From: Myxococcota bacterium
Lineage (GTDB): Bacteria > Myxococcota_A > UBA9160 > UBA4427
Assembly (NCBI GenBank): GCA_029268645.1
Contig: JAQWNI010000127.1
Location: forward strand, 1 to 39,715
DNA: 39,715 nucleotides
Direction: 5' to 3'
Position 1 is the stretch's first letter. Every line of letters starts with the position of its first letter. Under the pieces are notes generated by a model, which was not told the origin of the DNA, did not search any database, and saw nothing but the letters and a program-made list of their open reading frames with translations. The position numbers and the translations under genes were made by a program. Shown here in pieces: positions 23,308 through 29,792 of this stretch.

Positions 23308-23397
23308 TTCGGGGATCGGTCTCCGGGCTCGGCTTGGGCTGCGGCCGCTGGTCGGTATCCTAGCAGTCTGGTTGAATTGGTCTGAGAGGCAAACGAA

Positions 23398-24099
23398 ATG
23401 TGCGGCCGCATGGTCTTGACCCGCTCCGCAGCGGAGATCGTGGAAGGTTTGAAGGGGTTGGAAGGCGAGACGGGTTTCGAATGGCCCCCTCGATACAATC
23501 TGGCCCCCAGTCAGGATGTTCTGGCCATTCGCTCAGACCCAGCAGGCGTTCGGCAATTGGCCCGACTTCGATGGGGCCTGATTCCCTCTTGGGCACGGGA
23601 AGCGTCGGTCGGGCATCGGATGATCAATGCGCGCGCTGAGACCGTGGCCGAGAAGCCCTCTTTTAGAACGGCTTTTCATAAACGCCGATGCCTCATCCCT
23701 GCAGACGGATTCTATGAGTGGCTTCGGCCCGCAGCGTCTGGCTCGCGGAGTCGCGCTCCCGCAAGGCCGTTCTTCTTTCGGGGGAAAAATGGGGGTGGGC
23801 TAATGATGGCCGGGCTATGGGAAAGTTGGACCGACCAAGGGACGGGTGAATCGATTGATTCGTGTACGGTGTTGACGACAACAGCGAATGCAGACGTGGC
23901 TCCCATTCATCATAGGATGCCGGTGCTTCTGGAACGTGAGGGTTGGTCTCTTTGGCTTGATCCGTTGCTTGCGGACCGTAGCCGGCTTGCGCCGTTGCTC
24001 AGGCCGGCTGTCAAGGACACTCTTGAGTCATTTGAGGTCGGAGTCCATGTGAACAATCCCCGGCACGATGCGCCCGACTGCATTGAACCGTTGGTTTGA
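23398..24099 (+). CDS. SRAP-domain protein (YedK/HMCES type)
   Basis: SRAP proteins trap abasic sites in single-stranded DNA by a covalent thiazolidine link through Cys2. The 233-residue protein begins MCGR, so Cys2 is exposed after Met removal. Other active-site residues are present: Asn77 in INARAE, Glu107 in DGFYEW and His171 in IHHRMP. The substrate-binding RWGLIPSW motif is also clear. A GAGAGG ribosome site precedes the ATG. The gene stands alone, divergent from DUF368 across 90 bases that presumably hold both promoters. Confidence 0.93.
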   Translation: MCGRMVLTRSAAEIVEGLKGLEGETGFEWPPRYNLAPSQDVLAIRSDPAGVRQLARLRWGLIPSWAREASVGHRMINARAETVAEKPSFRTAFHKRRCLIPADGFYEWLRPAASGSRSRAPARPFFFRGKNGGGLMMAGLWESWTDQGTGESIDSCTVLTTTANADVAPIHHRMPVLLEREGWSLWLDPLLADRSRLAPLLRPAVKDTLESFEVGVHVNNPRHDAPDCIEPLV

Positions 24100-24174
24100 C
24101 TTCGTGACGAACAAATGTCAACGCCTATGGGCCAGTGCTACATCTATGGTATGGGCGGTTGCTTGGGAGAAGAG

Positions 24175-24459
24175 ATGAATCAAAAGCAACGGGCCACCCG
24201 TCGCCGTCGCCGTCGATATCTGTTGCTTGCAATCGGGTTACTTTACCTCGTCTCGGTCCCCTGGTACCGAACCTCGGAAGGGGGACTTCGGCTCCTGTGG
24301 GGTTTGCCGGATTGGGTGGCGGTATCCGTTGCTTGCTATGCGCTGGTCGCCATTCTCAATGCGTTTGCCTGGAGGCTGACCGACGTCGATGACGGTGATG
24401 CTCTCCCCTTGACCCTGTCTGAGCGGCCGGAATCGTCTCCCGATAGGAATGTGCCGTGA
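24175..24459 (+). CDS. Small two-helix membrane protein, symporter accessory subunit
   Basis: The product has 94 residues: a highly basic N-terminus (RATRRRRRRY), a first membrane helix (LLLAIGLLYLVSVPWY), a loop with GGLRLLWGLPDW, a second helix (VAVSVACYALVAILNAFAW) and an acidic tail. Such proteins (DUF3311- and DUF997/YhdT-like in layout) are commonly encoded just before a sodium/solute symporter, and here the stop overlaps the symporter GTG start (GTGA). A role as a small subunit or chaperone of the symporter is inferred. ATG 24175 is preceded by GGGAGA; an upstream in-frame ATG at 24115 has no ribosome site. Confidence 0.75.
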   Translation: MNQKQRATRRRRRRYLLLAIGLLYLVSVPWYRTSEGGLRLLWGLPDWVAVSVACYALVAILNAFAWRLTDVDDGDALPLTLSERPESSPDRNVP

Positions 24460-25979
24460 ATTTTTCTGAGATGGGCGTCGTCGCGCTGGTGGTTTATGTC
24501 GCGCTTTTGCTCGGCGTCAGCGAGGTTGCGAGCCGGATGCGGCGCGACGGTTCGCCGAGCGACCATTTCCTAGGGGGCCGGGAGCTGGGTGTCTTTGTCC
24601 TTTTTCTGACCCTCTATGCCACCGCCTATTCGGGGAATTCTTTGCTGGGATATCCTGGGAAAGCCTACCGGACTGGTTTTCACTTCATTATGTCAACCGG
24701 TTTCATGATGGCGATCGTCGTGGTGTTTCATGTTCTGGTGCCCAAGCTACGGCCGGCCGCTGTTCAGAGGGGTTATGTCACGCCAGGAGACTGGGTGCGC
24801 GATCGTTTCCGTGATGACCGGTGGGGTGTCGGCCTGACGCGAGCGGTTTCGGTTCTGATGATCATGGCCCTGGCTAATTTCTTGCTCGCCAGCCTCAAAG
24901 CAATGGGCGAAGTGGCAAGCCTCGTGACCGGAGACTTAATTCCTTACAGCTGGGGCGTCGTGGGTTTGGCGGGAATGATTCTTTTTTATGAAACGCGCGG
25001 AGGCATGCGCGCCGTGGCCTGGACCGACGCGGCTCAGGGCATTCTGATGCTGGCCGGACTAACGACCTTATTGGCTTGGTTGATGAGTAGCGCCGGCGGA
25101 TTGACGGCGGTGACTGAGTCAGTGGCCGCTGCCCGGCCTTCAGCGGTGGCTTTGCCTGACGGGCAGGGGATCGCCAACTGGTTCAGCACGATTGTTCTCC
25201 TGGGCCTCGCCAGTGTAATTTACCCCCAAGCTATTCAGCGGATCTATGCCGCAAAGAGTGGGCGTGTTTTGACCCATTCTTTGGTCTGGATGACCTTCAT
25301 GCCCTTAGCGACGACACTTGTCGTGACCTTGATTGGCGTGGCTGCGATTCCACGCCTTGACCTAGCAAGCGGCGTGGCTTCGGACGGCGTTATGCCCGCT
25401 CTCTTGGTCGAGTGGTCCGAGGAAGGTGCGAGTAGTCGTCTGGCTGCTGTGCTGGTTTTTATTGGTGCTCTTTCGGCCATCATGTCAACGGCTGACTCGT
25501 GCTTGCTATCGCTCGGATCAGTGATGGCGCGAGATCTGCTGGGAAAGACAGGGGCTGACGTTCGTCAGACGAGACTTGGTAAGCTGCTGGCGGCTTTTGT
25601 TTTGGTGCTCATTATTCCGATTGCTCTCCAGAGGGACATTACTCTTTGGCGGTTGATTGAACTCAAGATGGAGCTGTTGATTCAATGTGTACCGGCATTC
25701 TTGATGGCTCTACATTGGCGGCGGCAGTCAGCGCGCGCGACCTTGGCGGGGTTATTGGCCGGTACAGGGTTCGCTGTGATCGCTACGCTCTCCGGGACGA
25801 GTCAGTGGGGGGGCGTCCATGTTGGGGTGATCGGTTTGTTGGTGAACGGATGTGTTGTTGTTTTGGGATCCTTGTTCAGTGAATCGGGTGGTCGACACGA
25901 CCGGTGGCGTGCTGGCTCTCGGTTAGACGGTTCGACGGGTGTTGCAGGTATCCTTGGAAAGGGACGAGTTGAAAGCTGA
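24456..25979 (+). CDS. Sodium:solute symporter family transporter
   Basis: This is a 507-residue polytopic membrane protein with about 13 hydrophobic helices in the SSS (LeuT-fold) pattern. DHFLGGRELGVFVLFLTLYAT after the first helix, the LGYPGKAYRTGF loop and GALSAIMSTADSCLLSLGSV near residue 340 (the helix-8 sodium-site serine/threonine region) are characteristic. The substrate cannot be told from sequence; the small upstream membrane subunit recalls pantothenate- or organic-acid-type members. The start is GTG inside the upstream stop. The C-terminal tail overlaps the start region of the M3 peptidase gene. Confidence 0.88.
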   Translation: MNFSEMGVVALVVYVALLLGVSEVASRMRRDGSPSDHFLGGRELGVFVLFLTLYATAYSGNSLLGYPGKAYRTGFHFIMSTGFMMAIVVVFHVLVPKLRPAAVQRGYVTPGDWVRDRFRDDRWGVGLTRAVSVLMIMALANFLLASLKAMGEVASLVTGDLIPYSWGVVGLAGMILFYETRGGMRAVAWTDAAQGILMLAGLTTLLAWLMSSAGGLTAVTESVAAARPSAVALPDGQGIANWFSTIVLLGLASVIYPQAIQRIYAAKSGRVLTHSLVWMTFMPLATTLVVTLIGVAAIPRLDLASGVASDGVMPALLVEWSEEGASSRLAAVLVFIGALSAIMSTADSCLLSLGSVMARDLLGKTGADVRQTRLGKLLAAFVLVLIIPIALQRDITLWRLIELKMELLIQCVPAFLMALHWRRQSARATLAGLLAGTGFAVIATLSGTSQWGGVHVGVIGLLVNGCVVVLGSLFSESGGRHDRWRAGSRLDGSTGVAGILGKGRVES

Positions 25980-28080
25980 GGAAAATCCATTACTGGATCT
26001 ATCCGGTCTGCCGCGATTCGATGAGATCGGTCCTGAGGTGGTCGAGCCTGGTCTGAAGCAACTCCTCGGCGAGCTGGCGATTGAACTCGAGGCTCTCGAG
26101 GCTGAGTCGCCGAGCGGCTATGAGGACCTAATAGGTCCGCTGGAAGCGATTACCGATCGCCTTGCTTTTTGCTGGGGAATTGTCGGACACCTTATGGGAG
26201 TCCAGAATAGTGACGCCCTTCGCGAAGCCCACGACGCCGTACAGGCCGACGTGGTGGCCTTCGGCTTAAGGCTGGGGCAGAGTCAAGCTCTTTATCGGGG
26301 TCTTGTCTCATTGCGAGAGGGACCAGTATTTGAAGGGCTGAAGCCGGTTCAGAAACGCGTCGTGGATGGACTGATTCGAGAAGCCCGGCACGCGGGTGTT
26401 GCGCTGGAGGGTGCTGAACAAGAGCGATTCAAGGCGCTGGCTCAAGAGTTGGCCCAATTGGCCACCCAATTCAGTCAGAATGTTCTTGAAGCGACGCGTG
26501 GCTTCTCCCTAGTGCTGCGAGATCCCGTTCAGATGGAGGGCACCCCCGACTCGCTGCGCGAACTCGCCGCCCAGTCAGCTCGAGCCGCAGGCGAGGCCGA
26601 GGCCAGCGCGGCCCTCGGCCCATGGCGGTTGACTCTTGATGCGCCTTGCCTGACCCCTTACCTCGAGCATGGCCGCGATCGATCTGTTCGAGAGGAGCTG
26701 TACCGAGCACATGTGGCTAAAGCCAGCTCTGGCTCCGTTGACAATACTCCGCTGATAGATCGGATTCTGATCCTACGCCGCGAAATGGCTGAACTCTTGG
26801 GTTATGCCACCTACGCGGAGTTGAGCCTGGCCAGTAAGATGGCGCCGGATGATCACGCGGTCGAAGTGCTGTTGGAGCAATTGCGAGTTTCGTCATTTCC
26901 GGCTGCGCAGAAAGATCTCAAGGAAATTCAAGATTATGCGCGAGAGCGTGGGGGGCTCCAAGACGAAGCCATTCGTCCATGGGATGTGGCCTACTACGCA
27001 GAGCGGGTGCGCGAGGATCGATTTAACTACAGTGAAGAGGATTTGAGGCCCTACTTTCCTTTTGACAGGGTTTTGAAGGGACTCTTTAGTTTGGCCGAAC
27101 GATTGTTCGGGGTCACTGTCGAGCCAGCTGACGGCGAGACAGCGATTTGGCATTCGGATGTCCGCTTCTTCCGGGTTCGGGATGAAGGCGGAGACGCCAT
27201 CGCTTCGTTTTTTCTCGATCCGTTTTCTCGCCCCGGTGAAAAGCGAGGTGGTGCTTGGATGGACGAATGTGTCGGGCGGAGCCTTCGGCTCTCACGCCCA
27301 GGTGAGGATGTCCGGCGGCCCGTGGCGTATTTGGTCTGTAATCAGACGCCGCCCGTGGAAGGTCATTCCGCGCTGATGAGCTTCTCAGAGATCGAAACTC
27401 TGTTTCATGAGTTCGGTCATGGGTTGCAGCACATGCTCACTCGAGTCGACGAGGGCTTGGCGTCCGGAATTCGCAATATCGAATGGGATGCCGTTGAGTT
27501 GCCCAGTCAATTCATGGAGAACTGGTGCGTGGATCGTCACACTTTGGATGAAATCTCCGGGCATTTCGAAACTGGAGAGCGGCTTCCCGGCAATTTATTC
27601 GAGAAGATTCGCGATGCGCAAACCTTTCGCGCCGGCAGCGCGATGCTGAGACAATTAGAGTTTGCTCTCACGGACCTCTCCCTGCATGGTGATTTTTTGC
27701 CGGGCGGTGAGCAAACCCCCTTCGATATTCGGACCGATATAGCCGAGACGACCTCTGTCCTAGCGCCGCTTGCGGAGGACCGTTTTCTCTGTGGGTTCGG
27801 TCATATTTTTGCAGGAGGATACGCGGCGGGGTACTACAGCTATAAGTGGGCCGAAGTGCTTTCGGCTGATGCATTTGGCGCTTTCGAGGAAGTGGGTCTC
27901 GGGAATGAAGATCAGGTGCAGAGACTCGGTCGACGCTTTCGAGAATCGGTCTTGGCGGAAGGGGGCGCTCGAGCGCCGATGGACGTTTTCCGTGATTTCA
28001 GAGGGAGGGAGCCGCAGCCCGAGGCTCTGCTCCGGCACAGCGGGCTTTTGTCGAAGGCTTCAGGGGGCGGAGAAGTATGA
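25969..28080 (+). CDS. prlC: Oligopeptidase A-like M3 metallopeptidase
   Basis: M3 peptidases are cytoplasmic zinc enzymes that finish degradation of peptides, including cleaved signal peptides. The zinc motif HEFGHGLQHML lies at about residue 478, preceded by ETLF; the downstream ligand region WDAVELPSQFMENW is present. The N-terminus NPLLDLSGLPRFDEIGPEVV is typical of oligopeptidase A. TTG 25969 is chosen because it follows AAAGGGACGAG and gives the usual short leader (MKAEENPLL); GTG 25939 is the longer option. The length of 703 is slightly above E. coli PrlC. It overlaps the symporter end and its stop overlaps the next ATG. Confidence 0.9.
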   Translation: MKAEENPLLDLSGLPRFDEIGPEVVEPGLKQLLGELAIELEALEAESPSGYEDLIGPLEAITDRLAFCWGIVGHLMGVQNSDALREAHDAVQADVVAFGLRLGQSQALYRGLVSLREGPVFEGLKPVQKRVVDGLIREARHAGVALEGAEQERFKALAQELAQLATQFSQNVLEATRGFSLVLRDPVQMEGTPDSLRELAAQSARAAGEAEASAALGPWRLTLDAPCLTPYLEHGRDRSVREELYRAHVAKASSGSVDNTPLIDRILILRREMAELLGYATYAELSLASKMAPDDHAVEVLLEQLRVSSFPAAQKDLKEIQDYARERGGLQDEAIRPWDVAYYAERVREDRFNYSEEDLRPYFPFDRVLKGLFSLAERLFGVTVEPADGETAIWHSDVRFFRVRDEGGDAIASFFLDPFSRPGEKRGGAWMDECVGRSLRLSRPGEDVRRPVAYLVCNQTPPVEGHSALMSFSEIETLFHEFGHGLQHMLTRVDEGLASGIRNIEWDAVELPSQFMENWCVDRHTLDEISGHFETGERLPGNLFEKIRDAQTFRAGSAMLRQLEFALTDLSLHGDFLPGGEQTPFDIRTDIAETTSVLAPLAEDRFLCGFGHIFAGGYAAGYYSYKWAEVLSADAFGAFEEVGLGNEDQVQRLGRRFRESVLAEGGARAPMDVFRDFRGREPQPEALLRHSGLLSKASGGGEV

Positions 28081-28421
28081 GTCGAGCCACCGGTTCGGAG
28101 GTGTACACGCGGATCTATTCCGTTGTGCGCCGGGTGCCGAAGGGACGGGTGGTGACGTATGGGGCGGTAGCTCGACTCGCTGGACTACCTCGAGGCGCTC
28201 GCCAAGTCGGCTACGCGCTGCATTCGCTGGATGCTGGAAAGCGCGATGTTCCTTGGCAACGAGTGGTGAATTCGCGCGGGGAAGTGAGCCTTCGAGGAGA
28301 ATTGGGCGCGGCGCCGCTTCAGCGCTCAATGCTTTGCGCTGAAGGGGTGGTGTTTGACGCAAGGGGTCGCGTAGATTTAGAGATATATGGCTGGCCGGAA
28401 GCCTTTTTGAAAGGGACTTGA
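28077..28421 (+). CDS. Alkyltransferase-like DNA-binding protein (ATL)
   Basis: This 114-residue protein is the DNA-binding domain of O6-methylguanine-DNA methyltransferases, with the family opening RVPKGRVVTYGAVARLAGLP and arginine-finger region RGARQVGYAL. The catalytic PCHRV motif is replaced by PWQRV (Trp60), so it cannot transfer alkyl groups to cysteine. That is the hallmark of ATL proteins, which bind bulky O6-alkylguanine and hand it to nucleotide excision repair. Gln61 in place of the common His is a further variation. The ATG overlaps the oligopeptidase stop (ATGA). No uvr gene is in the window. Confidence 0.9.
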   Translation: MSRATGSEVYTRIYSVVRRVPKGRVVTYGAVARLAGLPRGARQVGYALHSLDAGKRDVPWQRVVNSRGEVSLRGELGAAPLQRSMLCAEGVVFDARGRVDLEIYGWPEAFLKGT

Positions 28422-28469
28422 CTCGCGGCTTCCACCCTAATGGCTAGGCTTTGGATTGGAGGATCGGAC

Positions 28470-28718
28470 GTGAATGATGGGATGATTCGGCTGGCTGTGG
28501 ATTTTGAGAATCCGTGCCCCGAATGGTGGGCTTCTGGGGGGCAAGAACTCTGGGATGCGCTCGTGGAGGCATTCGATGGGAATCATGTCGTTGTCGAAGA
28601 ATCCCTCGCCGACTCCTGGATCCGTGAGGCTTCTAAATTGCCCGGATGGGAGGGGGGGCCGGAGTGGGCGCCCCACCCAATTTGTTTGAAGGCAATCAAC
28701 GATGACGAGGAACTCTAA
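28470..28718 (+). CDS. Small protein of unknown function
   Basis: I do not recognise this 82-residue acidic protein. GTG 28470 follows GGAGGA at 7 bases, a strong ribosome site; an in-frame ATG 30 bases earlier has none. The sequence is Trp-rich (PEWWASGGQELWDAL, then DSWIREASKLPGWEGG) with no membrane helix, no signal peptide and no clear metal site, although two Cys are present. Codon use and composition look like the neighbouring genes. It follows the ATL gene by 48 bases and may share its transcript. A small cytoplasmic protein is the most that can be said. Confidence 0.6.
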   Translation: MNDGMIRLAVDFENPCPEWWASGGQELWDALVEAFDGNHVVVEESLADSWIREASKLPGWEGGPEWAPHPICLKAINDDEEL

Positions 28719-28893
28719 AACTCGCCTGGAAGCCGGGGTCTAGGTGCGCCCATCTGGTCAACGCAATTTTGGGGGCTGGCCGACGCAGGAGTCGTGGGAT
28801 CGGCTGGAGTCAATGCTACCCTGGTGATCTCTCGAGTCGATCTTTGGGGCTTTCGGAGAGGTGTTTCTAGGGTCAACGAAGAAGGAGTTTTCC

Positions 28894-29616
28894 GTGAGCA
28901 ACGGAAGCGCGATTATTATCGCAGCGACGATTCTCGGTCTGAGTGTGCTGGGTGGCTCGTACTTAATGGTGCAGTCATTGGATGCCGCGAGTAGCCAGCT
29001 CGCTGACTTGGGGGAAGCTGTGGCGGGCTTGGATCTGGCGGCTGGCCCGGCCAAGCGGGAAGCGCCGCGTCGGCGTGGAATTGATCCGAATAAAGTTCAT
29101 AAGGTGAACACCGCTGGATCTCCTTCGATTGGCCCTGAGGATGCGGCAGTGACGCTGATCGAATTCTCCGATTTCCAGTGCCCCTTTTGTGGGCGGGTCA
29201 ACCCGACTCTGGATCAGATTGAAGAAGCCTATGGAGATGATGTGCGTATCGTCTTTAAACATCTCCCTTTGAGGATTCACCCGCAGGCCCCGATGGCGCA
29301 CGCTGCATCGGAAGCCGCCAAGTCGCAGGGAAAGTTCTGGGAAATGCACGATCTCATTTTTACGAACCAACGTGAGTTGACCGAGGAAAAGTTCGTGGAA
29401 TACGCGGGGCAGATTGGTCTCGACGTCGAGCAATTCAAGGTTGACATGGCTTCTCCTGAGATCAAGAAACGTGTTGATGCAGACACGGCTGAGGCGTCGC
29501 AGCTCGGCGTGACGGGAACACCCGGTTTTTTTATCAATGGAAAATTTGTTTCCGGGGCCAAGCCGTTTGCTGACTTTAAGCGGCGCATTGACGAAGAACT
29601 GGACGCTCAGGGCTGA
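28894..29616 (+). CDS. Membrane-anchored DsbA-like thiol oxidoreductase
   Basis: The 240-residue protein has an N-terminal hydrophobic anchor or uncleaved signal (SAIIIAATILGLSVLGGSYL), a linker to about residue 75, and a DsbA-type thioredoxin fold. The active site is FQCPFCG (Cys96 and Cys99) and the cis-proline loop is GVTGTPGFFINGK (Pro210). Proteins of this group form or rearrange disulfides in exported proteins; CPFC differs from the CPHC of classical DsbA. GTG 28894 is preceded by AAGGAG at 6 bases, which decides the start over a GTG 33 bases upstream. No dsbB-like partner is visible nearby. Confidence 0.88.
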   Translation: MSNGSAIIIAATILGLSVLGGSYLMVQSLDAASSQLADLGEAVAGLDLAAGPAKREAPRRRGIDPNKVHKVNTAGSPSIGPEDAAVTLIEFSDFQCPFCGRVNPTLDQIEEAYGDDVRIVFKHLPLRIHPQAPMAHAASEAAKSQGKFWEMHDLIFTNQRELTEEKFVEYAGQIGLDVEQFKVDMASPEIKKRVDADTAEASQLGVTGTPGFFINGKFVSGAKPFADFKRRIDEELDAQG

Positions 29617-29621
29617 CGAAG

Positions 29622-29636
29622 CGGCTCTGTGAGCCG
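29622..29636 (+). repeat. Small hairpin just after the dsbA-like stop
   Basis: CGGCTC (29622-29627) and GAGCCG (29631-29636) form a perfect 6-bp stem with a TGT loop, five bases past the stop codon. There is no T-run, so it is more likely to stabilise the mRNA 3' end than to end transcription on its own. Confidence 0.45.
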
Positions 29637-29648
29637 ACGCGCACTGCT

Positions 29649-29670
29649 CAGGACCAAGGCCTTGGTCCTG
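29649..29670. promoter_or_regulatory. Perfect 22-bp palindrome
   Basis: CAGGACCAAGG (29649-29659) is followed directly by its exact reverse complement (29660-29670), with no central spacer. GCT before and AGC after it can add three pairs across small mismatches. A loopless dyad of this length fits a dimeric repressor or activator site better than an RNA hairpin. It lies about 120 bases before the glycosyltransferase gene. Confidence 0.5.
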
Positions 29671-29780
29671 TAAGCGGCTAGGTCCGTGGATGCGCTGGGG
29701 TTCTGAGGATCCTTTTGCACGTGAAAGGCTCACCTTAGCTTGGCCGATCAAGCGAGGCGGGCTTCAATCGGGCCGGGCCC

Positions 29781-29786
29781 TATAAT
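29781..29786 (+). promoter_or_regulatory. Consensus -10 element immediately before the glycosyltransferase ATG
   Basis: TATAAT occurs at 29781-29786, only six bases before the ATG at 29793. A start of transcription at the normal distance would fall at or beside the A of ATG, and no Shine-Dalgarno sequence is present. I find no convincing -35 hexamer at 16-18 bases. A leaderless transcript is the natural reading. Confidence 0.45.
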
Positions 29787-29792
29787 GACCAC

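Noticed and set aside
28794-28994. Plus-strand frame of 66 codons overlapping the dsbA-like start
   Set aside because: It lies mostly inside the dsbA-like coding region in another frame and has no domain; the AAGGAG site belongs to GTG 28894.
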